Below the pieces are notes generated by a model. That model did not search any database and was not told the DNA's origin. It was given only the letters and a program-made list of their open reading frames with translations. Both the position numbers and the translations under genes were made by a program. From NCBI RefSeq assembly GCF_024723255.1, contig NZ_JANIAC010000003.1, forward strand, positions 1 through 64,000: a DNA stretch of 64,000 bases, written 5' to 3'. Shown one piece after another: positions 53,327 through 62,409 of this stretch. Source of the DNA: Aestuariibaculum sp. M13 (lineage in GTDB: Bacteria > Bacteroidota > Bacteroidia > Flavobacteriales > Flavobacteriaceae). Position 1 is the first letter of the stretch, and every line of letters starts with the position of its first letter.

Positions 53327-56300
53327 ATGAGAAAATTATTGGAGATAATGTTATTGAAAAGAGATAAAAAATATATCTGTTTATGGTTATGTCTAATGAT
53401 GTTTTCCAGAATGTTTTTAGCTGCGCAAACCAAGATATATAGAATTAAACACTTTAGTCTAAATGATGGGATGTCTCAGGTTTCTGTTAACGATTTGGCT
53501 GTTGATAAACAGGGATTTGTTTGGGTAGGTACTGCCGATGGGTTAAATCGTTTTGACGGAACTATTTTTAAAGAGTATAGAAATCGTGTTGCCGATAGTT
53601 TAAGCCTTTCCGGAAATTATATTTCTGGAATGGCATTAGACTTCAAAGGGCTATTATGGGTTGGTACCAAGGGAAACGGGTTATGTGTTTATAGTACTTT
53701 GAATGATAGGTTTGACAGAATTGATTTGCATGGAACGCTTTCTAAAGAAATAATAACAGATATAAGTCCGGAAGCAGGGGGGAATATTTTAGTGGCTACC
53801 AGAAATAATGGGATTTATAATGCAAACCCGTTTAATAGAGGGGTAGATGGGTATGTTGCTGAACAGGTTTACGATGCGAATGAGGTTACTTGTTTTTATA
53901 AAGATGATTATGGTTGGATTTGGATAGGGGATGTAAATGGACAAGTGAAAGGGTTTAAACAACTCAATCAAAATCCTGAAGTTAATATGTCATTAGAGGG
54001 GAATATACAGGCGTTTTACAGGGTAGGAAATCAGCTCTTTATAGGAAGTTATGAGGGTTTTTATATATATGACATAGATAAAGAAACTTTTAAAAATGTT
54101 GAATTAGAGACTTCAGGCGCCTTTAAAACAATGCATGTTGTTGATTTTTTGGAGGAGGGCAAAAATCAAATATGGGTGGCTACGGGAAGAGGGTTGTATT
54201 TATTTAATTCGTTGAACAACCAGGTACTTCATAAAATTGAATATTTAGAAGAGTCCGATAAAGGGTTAACCAATAATACTGTTCAATCTCTACATAGATT
54301 ATCGGATAAAAAAATATTAGTAGGAACAGCTAGCGGACTTAATATTTTAGATTTTCAAGAGCCCTATTTTAAGAATATATCTAAAAGTAAAAAGGGGAGG
54401 CAGGTGTTAAATGACGACGTTATTTTTTCTGTTTATAAGGATGACGATAATTTATGGATAGGAACATCTGATGGTGGTTTAAACTTAATAACTCCTAAAA
54501 AGGTTTACCATTATATCGATAATAAAAATACAGCAAATTCTATAGCTGGTTCGGTTGTTAGAGCTATAGTTCACGATATAAGGAATCAGAGAATGTGGTT
54601 TGGTACCACTCGAGGGTTGAGTATGATTAATTTAAAAACCTTTAATCCAAACCAGCCTGTATTTAAAAACTTTTATTATGATGCAGGAAATTCTAATTCT
54701 ATAAATATGAATTTTGTGATGGATTTAGCCTTAGATGACAAAAATAATCTTTGGGGGGCTACTTATGAACAAGGAATTTTTAGATTGGAATACGAGCAGG
54801 ATGGTACTTTTAATGTGATTCGTTATTATAACGATAGCGATGACGAAAATTCATTGGTAAGTAATGCCACGCAATGTATTCGTGTTGATAAACAAAACCG
54901 AATTTGGATAGGAACTCAAAATGGATTGAGTCAATTGTCCTTTCAAAAAGAGCCGTATAGTGCCCCTATTTTTTTAAATTATAAACGAAATGACTCTTTA
55001 GAAAATACATTAGCTCATAATGCAATAAATGATATAGTCTTCGATAATTACAATCGGGTTTGGTTAGGCACGCGCAATGGACTTAGCTTGTTGAAAGCCG
55101 ATAATACTTTTCAATCTTGGAGAAAACAAAAACAATTTCCAAATGATTTAATTTATAGTATTCAAGACGATTTGGAAGGTAATTTATGGTTGGGTACCAA
55201 TAACGGGATTGTTAAATTCAATACAAAAACCTACCGTTTTTCTCATTATGATGAGGCCGACAATATACAAGGGAAAGAGTTTGATTCTCATGCAAGATTT
55301 AGAGATGTTTCAGGAAATATTTATTTGGGAGGTATCGATGGGCTTAGTTATTTTAACCCCGAAGATTTTGACACGTTAGATGCACCCCAGAAATTATATT
55401 TTTCAAATTTAAGGGTGAAAGATAAAACTATTGAAGCCACTGAAGCATCAAACACTATTTTTACTAAAGCCTTAGAAAAGTCCAGTCAATTAACATTCAA
55501 TTATGACCAGTTTCCATTTTATTTGTCGTTTTCTTCAATAGATTTCCGATTAGATAAAAATATTCAATATGCATACAAGCTTTTACCTCAAGATAAAGCC
55601 TGGAACTTTTTAACAAATAATGAAATTCAGTTTTTAAATCTGTCATCTGGAGATTATACTTTACAGGTTAATGGGTTTTCTCGAGGGCAGGAGTGGGCCT
55701 CAAAGCCTTTAGAAATGCATTTAATTATTAAAGCACCTTGGTGGTCAACTAAAACGGCTTATTTTATTTACTTTTTAATTTTTGTTCTGTCGGGTTACTG
55801 GTTTTATAATTTTACTGTATCACGAAAACTGGCACTTTCAGAAAGCAAAAGACTTCAGGAGATCGATAGCCTTAAAAATTCACTTTATACTAATATAACC
55901 CATGAGTTTAGAACCCCACTGACAGTGATTTTGGGGTTAATTGATGAGTTAAAATCAGAGACAAATAAGCAGGAATTAAAAGCGTTGTATAAACCTTTGG
56001 AAGTTATACAACGTAATGCAGGAAGTCTTTTGAAACTGGTAAATGATATGCTCGATTTAACCAAGCTCGAAAGTGCTCAAATGGAACTTGATCTGGAGCA
56101 ATCTGATATTGTATCATATCTGAAATATTTATTTGAGAGTTTTGAGTCTTTGGCAAAAGACGAACAGATTCGTTATGAGTTTCATTCCAGAGAAGAATAT
56201 TTTTTAATGGATTTTGATAAGGATAAATTAGTCATTATAGTGACTAATTTATTGATGAATGCTATAAAATTCACATCGGCTAATGGGGCGGTAACCATGC

Positions 56301-57418
56301 AACTGAGTACTTTAAAAAGTACTTTAGGGTGCTATTTTGAAATGCAGGTTATTGATACGGGTATTGGACTATCAAAGGAAGAAATGACGTTAGTATTTGA
56401 AAAATTTTATCAAGTAGATTCCTCGATCTCCAGACATTATCAAGGCACTGGGATAGGTTTGGCTTTGGTGAAGGAATTGGTGCTGCTGATGGAAGGCGAG
56501 ATACAGGTATCTAGTGAGGTGAGTAAAGGTAGCACGTTTTCAATTTTATTACCAGTTAAAAATGAAGCTGAGATTGTTCATAGTAATATTGAAACGTACG
56601 AAAATGGAATTCAAAATATAAAGCAAAACGTTGTTAGTTATGAAATTGAGAGTCAACAGGACATTGACCAGCCTATAGCTTTAATCATTGAAGACAATAA
56701 AGACATAGTGTATTATTTAAAAATGTGTTTAACTGAAGATTATCTTATACATCATGCACCTAACGGAAAAGACGGGTTAGATATGGCGTATAAATTAGTG
56801 CCCGATGTTATTATATGTGATGTCATGATGCCCATAAAAAACGGGTTTGAAGTTTGTAGGGAATTGAAAAGTAATGTAATAACTGATCATATTCCGATAA
56901 TTTTACTAACAGCAAAGTCCTTAGAAGAAGATCGGTTAGAGGGGTTAACCTGTGGGGCTGATGCCTATTTAATTAAACCATTTAATAAGGAGGAATTGCT
57001 TGTAAGGTTAAATCGTTTGGTTGAACTGCGCAAACGCATGATAGATAAATTTCGTGGCAGTTACACTGAATTCATATCAAGAGAAACTGAGCCTAAAACC
57101 GAAGTGAAATTTGTAAATAAAGTCATTTCTGTTATTCATGAAAATATAGATGATAGTCATTTTAATTCAGCTCAATTGGCTCAGATTCTACATATGAGTG
57201 AATCGCAATTATACAGGAAATTAAAGGCGGTAACCGATAAATCTACAGCCATATTTATACGCAGTGTTCGTTTACAGAAGGCTAAAATGTTAATCCGGAC
57301 TACCGATAAAACCATTTCAGAAATAGCGTATGCTGTTGGGTTTAATGATCCTTCTTGGTTTAGTCGGGTATTTAAGGAAGAATTCGGGTTTTCTCCAAGC
57401 GACCTGGGGAAAAGTTGA
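53327..57418 (+). CDS. Hybrid two-component system (HTCS) sensor-regulator
   Basis: 1363 residues joining sensor, kinase and transcription factor in one chain. A signal sequence (ICLWLCLMMFSRMFLAAQ) precedes two seven-bladed propellers of Two_Reg_Prop repeats (FVWVGTADGLNRFDG, LLWVGTKGNGLCVY, LWLGTNNGIVKFN) to about 690, then a Y_Y_Y domain and one helix near 805-830. Inside the cell follow HisKA (His859 in NITHEFRTPLT), the ATPase (NLLMNAIKFTS, DTGIGLSKEE, GTGIGLALVKEL), a receiver with Asp1165 in ICDVMMP, and an AraC-type HTH at the end. HTCS normally sense glycan fragments and control an adjacent polysaccharide locus; none is in this window. Confidence 0.95.
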   Translation: MRKLLEIMLLKRDKKYICLWLCLMMFSRMFLAAQTKIYRIKHFSLNDGMSQVSVNDLAVDKQGFVWVGTADGLNRFDGTIFKEYRNRVADSLSLSGNYISGMALDFKGLLWVGTKGNGLCVYSTLNDRFDRIDLHGTLSKEIITDISPEAGGNILVATRNNGIYNANPFNRGVDGYVAEQVYDANEVTCFYKDDYGWIWIGDVNGQVKGFKQLNQNPEVNMSLEGNIQAFYRVGNQLFIGSYEGFYIYDIDKETFKNVELETSGAFKTMHVVDFLEEGKNQIWVATGRGLYLFNSLNNQVLHKIEYLEESDKGLTNNTVQSLHRLSDKKILVGTASGLNILDFQEPYFKNISKSKKGRQVLNDDVIFSVYKDDDNLWIGTSDGGLNLITPKKVYHYIDNKNTANSIAGSVVRAIVHDIRNQRMWFGTTRGLSMINLKTFNPNQPVFKNFYYDAGNSNSINMNFVMDLALDDKNNLWGATYEQGIFRLEYEQDGTFNVIRYYNDSDDENSLVSNATQCIRVDKQNRIWIGTQNGLSQLSFQKEPYSAPIFLNYKRNDSLENTLAHNAINDIVFDNYNRVWLGTRNGLSLLKADNTFQSWRKQKQFPNDLIYSIQDDLEGNLWLGTNNGIVKFNTKTYRFSHYDEADNIQGKEFDSHARFRDVSGNIYLGGIDGLSYFNPEDFDTLDAPQKLYFSNLRVKDKTIEATEASNTIFTKALEKSSQLTFNYDQFPFYLSFSSIDFRLDKNIQYAYKLLPQDKAWNFLTNNEIQFLNLSSGDYTLQVNGFSRGQEWASKPLEMHLIIKAPWWSTKTAYFIYFLIFVLSGYWFYNFTVSRKLALSESKRLQEIDSLKNSLYTNITHEFRTPLTVILGLIDELKSETNKQELKALYKPLEVIQRNAGSLLKLVNDMLDLTKLESAQMELDLEQSDIVSYLKYLFESFESLAKDEQIRYEFHSREEYFLMDFDKDKLVIIVTNLLMNAIKFTSANGAVTMQLSTLKSTLGCYFEMQVIDTGIGLSKEEMTLVFEKFYQVDSSISRHYQGTGIGLALVKELVLLMEGEIQVSSEVSKGSTFSILLPVKNEAEIVHSNIETYENGIQNIKQNVVSYEIESQQDIDQPIALIIEDNKDIVYYLKMCLTEDYLIHHAPNGKDGLDMAYKLVPDVIICDVMMPIKNGFEVCRELKSNVITDHIPIILLTAKSLEEDRLEGLTCGADAYLIKPFNKEELLVRLNRLVELRKRMIDKFRGSYTEFISRETEPKTEVKFVNKVISVIHENIDDSHFNSAQLAQILHMSESQLYRKLKAVTDKSTAIFIRSVRLQKAKMLIRTTDKTISEIAYAVGFNDPSWFSRVFKEEFGFSPSDLGKS

Positions 57419-57615
57419 ATTTGATAAAACTCAAATAACTTCAAGAGTTTGCACAAATAATACATGGTTTTGACTAAATACTGAAAGTCTTTTTTTTATC
57501 GATTAAATACCTTTATTGGGCAATCGTTTCGTAATATAGGCTAGTTGCACTTCCCTAGCAAAACAGAAAATCTATTAGTAGCCTTTAGTGAACTATTCAT
57601 GTAAAAAATTAGATT

Positions 57616-57771
57616 ATGAAAACACAATTACATCTTCAGAAAAAAGGCTTCGTAAACTTTATTCAAAATGCCATAGACTTATATGTTCATTATGTAGTTA
57701 TTCGCGAAACCTACAAGAAACATGTCTTAAAAAAAGAAGTTAAAAATGTCTCAAAGCATGCTGTCAATTAA
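57616..57771 (+). CDS. Possible 51-residue small protein
   Basis: ATG at 57616 opens 51 codons ending in TAA. The product is basic, with a helical middle (GFVNFIQNAIDLYVHYVVI) and lysine-rich tail (KKHVLKKEVKNVSKH), and starts MKTQLHLQ. It lies alone in a 476-base gap. Third-position composition and the A-rich start context are compatible with a real gene, but there is no homologue I recognise. Could be a small regulator or a chance ORF. Confidence 0.4.
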   Translation: MKTQLHLQKKGFVNFIQNAIDLYVHYVVIRETYKKHVLKKEVKNVSKHAVN

Positions 57772-57894
57772 TTTTACAGTTGAGGATAATGCTGTTTTTC
57801 TTTCAAATGGTTTGCTTAATTTTTAGTATTTTAGATTAAAGGATTTAAAATATTGAAGATAAGATAATTAATTTGTTAAAGTTAAGAAGTAGGT

Positions 57895-59073
57895 ATGAGT
57901 TTAGTTTCTGTTATAAACTTTCTACTCATTGCAGGAGTGCTGCAAGGTTTTGGATTTAACCTTGTAACTTTTGGTGTGAAAAGGAAATTCAATCCAACAG
58001 TTTTATATTTAAATTTAATTGTCTTAGCTATTTCATTAAATAATTTACAGGCATGGTTGAGGTATAAGGATTATTTAGGTAGTTTAATAACTTGGGGACT
58101 AATTGAGGAGCATTCAGCGATTAGATTTGTTCTTAATAATTTAGAGGTACCCTGGCATATTTTTATTGTTCCTATGTTTTATGCATTTACCGTTCATTAT
58201 TTTAGGATTGAAGATAAAGTCTATAAATATATAAAACCAACTATAATTCTTTTTGTTGCAGAGATCGTTATAAGATTAGGAATAATAGTATTCGATTTTG
58301 ATCCTTACATGGAAGAAGATTCCCCTTTAATTACCAAATGGTTTTTTATTGAAAATATAATAAACTTAGGATATTCGCTTTTCATGTTTCTCAATGCTTG
58401 TTTAATCATTTTTAAAAAGCATTATCTGTTAGATTACATTGTATCTTATGATGATTTAAACTGGATAAAGTGGTTTGTCCGTTTAGGTGTTTTGAATATA
58501 GGATTATGGGGTTTGGCTTTACTGTTTCATATTGCAACAGGGGAAAGAACAGCCTACTTACCTTTAAATTTTTGTACCTCGGTTTTGCTGTATTGGTTGG
58601 GGTATCAAGGATTTTATAAATATACCATAGTGAGTGATCGTATTTCATTAAGATCAAAAATTGCGAATGATGATATTTTAACAAAATCAGTTAGCCAAAA
58701 TGGTAACGAAGAAGGCGATGATTTTTTCAATGAAAAACATCAAGCCGATTTTGCTAAAATAAAGGCTCATATAGTAAAAAGAAAGCTATATCTCGATCCA
58801 CTCCTAAGTATGGAAGCGGTGGCGTCAGATTTAGGGATGAGCAAAAGCTATTTTTCAAAACTAATCAATTCCTACAGCGACTACAATTTTTCAGATTTTA
58901 TCAATTCGTTACGTGTAAAACAGGCCAAAAAGTTTTTGTCTAACGATGAATTTAGCGAATATACTATTGTAGCCATTGGTTTAGAATGCGGTTTCAATTC
59001 AAAATCTACTTTTTATTCAGCATTTAAAAAGTTTACCTCAGTTACGCCAACCATTTACAGAAGCCAGTTTTAG
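57895..59073 (+). CDS. Membrane-anchored AraC-family regulator
   Basis: 392 residues. The first 240 hold about seven hydrophobic segments, the 7TM-type sensor that many flavobacterial AraC proteins carry instead of a soluble domain. A linker leads to the double helix-turn-helix at about 290-392 (MEAVASDLGMSKSYFSKLIN, then VAIGLECGFNSKSTFYSAFKKF). It would sense a membrane or external cue and bind DNA while tethered. It stands directly before the operon that starts at 59199 and whose promoter overlaps its stop codon, so that operon is the likely target. Confidence 0.9.
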   Translation: MSLVSVINFLLIAGVLQGFGFNLVTFGVKRKFNPTVLYLNLIVLAISLNNLQAWLRYKDYLGSLITWGLIEEHSAIRFVLNNLEVPWHIFIVPMFYAFTVHYFRIEDKVYKYIKPTIILFVAEIVIRLGIIVFDFDPYMEEDSPLITKWFFIENIINLGYSLFMFLNACLIIFKKHYLLDYIVSYDDLNWIKWFVRLGVLNIGLWGLALLFHIATGERTAYLPLNFCTSVLLYWLGYQGFYKYTIVSDRISLRSKIANDDILTKSVSQNGNEEGDDFFNEKHQADFAKIKAHIVKRKLYLDPLLSMEAVASDLGMSKSYFSKLINSYSDYNFSDFINSLRVKQAKKFLSNDEFSEYTIVAIGLECGFNSKSTFYSAFKKFTSVTPTIYRSQF

Positions 59074-59100
59074 GCGTTTATATGTCCGAAATTATCTTTG
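59068..59100 (+). promoter_or_regulatory. Promoter of the 59199-62333 operon
   Basis: TATCTTTG at 59093-59100 is an exact TAnnTTTG; TTTT at 59068-59071 is 21 bases upstream. A small palindrome ATCGG-ATAA-CCGAT follows at 59130-59143 in the leader and could be a regulator site. Confidence 0.55.
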
Positions 59101-59198
59101 GATATCCCAATATGTGTAGTATAGAATTTATCGGATAACCGATTTGAAAGGCTCTCCTAATTTTACGATTAGAATTATTAATCTAAAATTTAAGAGTC

Positions 59199-59891
59199 AT
59201 GATACCAGCACTAATTTTATATCTCATACGAAGAATGAAGTATGGTTCAGATGCTTCAACCGATTTTAGGAAATTTCGGGATATCGTACTTAAAATCAAG
59301 TCTTTTTTGTTCTTTTTTATAGTAAGTTCTTCTTTTGCGTACAATACAGTAAACACTTCAGAAGCCTTAACCTATAAAATTGTAAAAAATAATACAACTA
59401 TTGGTTTTATAAACATTGAAAAGCAGGTTGAAAGTGATGTAACAACCTATGTTTTAAAGAGTCATGTTGAAGCCAAGTTTCTTGTTAATATAAGTATTCT
59501 ATGTAATGAAAAAACGATTTACAAAAATGGGGTTTTAATTTATTCATCGGTATATCGAAAAGTAAATGGAAAGGTGAAAGCAAATCATAAATTATTGCGT
59601 GAATCTGGTCGATATACTTTGTTTTATGATAATAAAAAACAGCTGTTAGAACTGGATGAATTGACTCAGAATTTAATCACTCTATATTTTGAAGAGCCCA
59701 AAACAATTCGCAAAATCTATTGTGACAACCAGAAACAGGAAATAGTTGTAACACCTCTAAATAAAGGGTGTTATCGAGTAGATTTTGAAAAGGGAAAATA
59801 CAATGTATTTCATTATAAGAATGGAGAATGCGTTAAAATAGATGCTGTAAGCAAACTGTTTAATGTTACTTTAATACCTGTTTCATCATGA
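59199..59891 (+). CDS. Exported DUF6134-like protein
   Basis: 230 residues. After an unusual basic start comes a hydrophobic export signal (about 35-48, SFLFFFIVSSSFAYN). The body is a beta-rich fold with paired strands: LTYKIVKNNTTIGFINIEK, TTYVLKSHVEAKFL, GVLIYSSVYRKVNGKVKANH and GCYRVDFEKGKYNVFHYKNG. The pattern fits the DUF6134/DUF3108 type seen in flavobacteria, of unknown function. An ATG at 59235 is a possible later start. It overlaps the next gene as ATGA and opens the operon. Confidence 0.7.
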   Translation: MIPALILYLIRRMKYGSDASTDFRKFRDIVLKIKSFLFFFIVSSSFAYNTVNTSEALTYKIVKNNTTIGFINIEKQVESDVTTYVLKSHVEAKFLVNISILCNEKTIYKNGVLIYSSVYRKVNGKVKANHKLLRESGRYTLFYDNKKQLLELDELTQNLITLYFEEPKTIRKIYCDNQKQEIVVTPLNKGCYRVDFEKGKYNVFHYKNGECVKIDAVSKLFNVTLIPVSS

Positions 59892-60565
59892 AAACTGAAG
59901 TTGTTAAATGGATTTTAGTAATAAGCTTCTCAGCATATTTTTTAATTAGTTGGGTTTTTAAAAAGCTTCATTTGAATAATCTTGTAGTTTCTTTACAAGT
60001 TGTAAGTGGCTTACGTTTACTAAACTTAAAACACGTCTTAGGAATTATATTTTTTGGTGTTTTGCCTTTTGTGCTAATCCCAGATTCAAGGTTTTTGATC
60101 CTTAGCATAAAAGAGTTAAATACGCCGACATTAATACTTTTTTTGTTTTTGACGTTTTTATGTGTTTATGTTAGCTGTTTAGGTGTTAAGAATAACGATG
60201 AGGTTATAAGTGCTAACGAAACTTGTTTATACCGTCTTTCTGAATCTATAGGTTACTTCGCAGTTCGGTTTATATTCTTACTATGTTACGAATTCTTTTT
60301 TAGAGGCATTATGCTTTTTTACTTTTTAGAATCGTATGGCTTAACCTTATCTATTGGGTATGTTACTTTTTTTTATGTGCTTATCCATGTGTTTGATTCA
60401 AAACGTGAAATGCTAGGCGCCATTCCATTTGGGATTGTTTTGTGTTTGTTTAGCTATTATACTAATAGTGTATGGTATGCATTTGTACTGCATTTAGTGC
60501 TATCAGCAGTTTATGAAATTTCTGTTTTCTATCGTTTAACCTTAAAAAATAAATTATTGTCATGA
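59888..60565 (+). CDS. CPBP-type intramembrane protein
   Basis: 225 residues with about seven membrane helices. The CPBP (Abi/Rce1) motifs can be found: YEFFFRG with Glu135 and Arg139, FYVLIH with His167, and HLVLSA with His202. The first motif has a single Glu where the family usually has EExxxR, so peptidase activity is uncertain. Relatives process prenylated proteins or peptide pheromones and bacteriocins. Overlaps both neighbours by four bases. Confidence 0.75.
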   Translation: MKTEVVKWILVISFSAYFLISWVFKKLHLNNLVVSLQVVSGLRLLNLKHVLGIIFFGVLPFVLIPDSRFLILSIKELNTPTLILFLFLTFLCVYVSCLGVKNNDEVISANETCLYRLSESIGYFAVRFIFLLCYEFFFRGIMLFYFLESYGLTLSIGYVTFFYVLIHVFDSKREMLGAIPFGIVLCLFSYYTNSVWYAFVLHLVLSAVYEISVFYRLTLKNKLLS

Positions 60566-61545
60566 AAGTATTAGTTACAGGTTCAACAGGTTATATAGGT
60601 CATCAATTGGCATTGACCTTGGCTAAAGAACACATTACGGTACACGCATTGTGTAGAGATATTCATTCGCTAAAAGTTCCATTACACGAAAAAATAGTTT
60701 TATTTGAGGGTGATATTTGTAATAAGACTTCATTAAAAAGAGCTATTAAAGATTGTGATTATGTGTTTCATACAGCGGCATATACCAATTTAAAATGTAA
60801 AAGCATCCAAAATTTTTACCAGGCTAACGTTATTGGAACAGAGAATTTACTTGAAGTTTCATTACAACATGGTATTAAAAAGTTCGTGTTTACAAGTAGT
60901 TTGTCGGTTTATGGGCCATCGTATAAAGATATACCTATTACAGAAGAACAACCTCGATTATCATCTTATGCTAATGATTATGAGCTTACTAAAAGTATGG
61001 CAGAAGAAAGGGTCGCTGCATATGCAAAGCAAGGTTTGCCTTATGTTATTTTAAATGTCTCCAAGGTGTACGGACCTGGAGTTAAAACGTTTTCTAATGG
61101 AGTTAACCGTTTAATAGAGCTCATAGCAAAAAAGAATGTTTTGTTTGTGCCTAATAGAATAGAGGTGACGTCAAATTATGTCTACATCAAAGATGTTGTA
61201 AAAGCACATATAAAAGCAATGAAGCGTAATCTAGCTAATGAGAAGTATATAGTAGGCGGCGATAATATAAGTTATAGTAGATTATTTGAAAAGATAAAAA
61301 CACTCACTAAAAGTCAGACTAAAATAGTAAAGTTTAATTATGGACTGGTTAAGACCTGTTTGGCTGTTAGTAGTTTTTTAGGGAACATCATCGGGAAGTC
61401 TGGTTTGTCTCCTCAAGTTTTGGAGGCTTTATTTGTATGTAGGAATTCATTATCTGATAAAGCCAAAAGGGAATTGAAATATAGAACGACATCCTTAGAA
61501 AAAGGATTGATTGAAACCATAAATAGTCTAAAAGTTGAATCATGA
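60562..61545 (+). CDS. NAD(P)-dependent epimerase/dehydratase-family enzyme
   Basis: 327 residues, extended SDR. The nucleotide loop is GSTGYIG (7-13), FTSSLSVYG gives the catalytic serine and YELTK (Tyr140, Lys144) the active pair. The pattern, with ILNVSKVYGPG after it, is closer to the 3-beta-hydroxysteroid dehydrogenase and dihydroflavonol reductase branch than to sugar epimerases. Substrate unknown. Overlaps the CPBP gene and the SDR gene by four bases each. Confidence 0.88.
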   Translation: MKVLVTGSTGYIGHQLALTLAKEHITVHALCRDIHSLKVPLHEKIVLFEGDICNKTSLKRAIKDCDYVFHTAAYTNLKCKSIQNFYQANVIGTENLLEVSLQHGIKKFVFTSSLSVYGPSYKDIPITEEQPRLSSYANDYELTKSMAEERVAAYAKQGLPYVILNVSKVYGPGVKTFSNGVNRLIELIAKKNVLFVPNRIEVTSNYVYIKDVVKAHIKAMKRNLANEKYIVGGDNISYSRLFEKIKTLTKSQTKIVKFNYGLVKTCLAVSSFLGNIIGKSGLSPQVLEALFVCRNSLSDKAKRELKYRTTSLEKGLIETINSLKVES

Positions 61546-62333
61546 AAACATACGCGTTAATAACAGGAGCAAGTCAAGGGTTTGGTAAGGCTATGGCCTT
61601 GGAATTTGCAAAAAGAGAAATGAATTTAATATTGGTAGCATTACCAAATTCCGGATTGAAAAAAGTGTCAGATTTTATAGAACAACATCTTCAGGTTCGT
61701 GTACATTGTTTAGAATTCGATCTCAGCTTTACCGAAAGTTGTTATGCTGTTGCTCGCTATATTGAAACACATAATCTGCCAGTTAAATATTTAGTGAATA
61801 ATGCAGGCGTATTAAGTCGTGGCTTATTTTCCGGGTTAGATGAAAATTACATTTTAAAGCAAATCGATGTTAATGTTATGACGCCGACTTTGTTGATTAA
61901 ATTACTTTTAGCCAACCTTAAAAGAAATGCTCCGTCTGGTATATTAAATATAAGTAGTATGGCAAGTTTTTTTGCCTTGCCAAAGAAACAGGTTTATGGA
62001 GGAACCAAGGCATACTTAACATCTTTTTCAAGGAGTTTAGCCAAAGAATTAAAGCCAGATAATGTGTCGGTGACAATCATCTGTCCGGGGGGATTAAATA
62101 CCACCACAAGGTTGTGTTACCAAAACAGATTGATGGGGTGGGTTACAAGACAGTCTGTATTAAACCCTGAAGATGCGGCAACAATTGCTGTAGAGGCATT
62201 GCTTAAAGGAAAAGCAATGGTGGTGCCAGGGTTTATAAATAAATGTCTTATGGTTTTAGATAAGTTATTGCCTGAAATTATTAAAGATAAACTGGCAGAA
62301 AGAGAGATAAATAAATTACCGGTCTCGACTTAG
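61542..62333 (+). CDS. Short-chain dehydrogenase/reductase
   Basis: 263 residues, classical SDR. TGASQGFG at 8-15 binds the cofactor, NNAG at 86-89, serine in NISSMAS near 138-140 and YGGTK (Tyr152, Lys156) are catalytic. The type resembles keto-acyl or 17-beta-hydroxysteroid reductases. The C-terminal VVPGFINKCLMVLDKLLPEI segment is amphipathic and may sit at a membrane. Probably acts in sequence with the two epimerase-like enzymes on either side (inference from operon). Confidence 0.88.
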   Translation: MKTYALITGASQGFGKAMALEFAKREMNLILVALPNSGLKKVSDFIEQHLQVRVHCLEFDLSFTESCYAVARYIETHNLPVKYLVNNAGVLSRGLFSGLDENYILKQIDVNVMTPTLLIKLLLANLKRNAPSGILNISSMASFFALPKKQVYGGTKAYLTSFSRSLAKELKPDNVSVTIICPGGLNTTTRLCYQNRLMGWVTRQSVLNPEDAATIAVEALLKGKAMVVPGFINKCLMVLDKLLPEIIKDKLAEREINKLPVST

Positions 62334-62409
62334 ATTAGTATGAATGTTTTTATTAAGGACTTTTTTAAGGAAGACATGTCGTGCATTTTAACCTGAAAAT
62401 TATTTAGTA

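Noticed and set aside
58412-58684. 90-codon minus-strand ORF within the AraC regulator gene
   Set aside because: Antisense to the membrane and linker region of a well-supported gene; no coding features.
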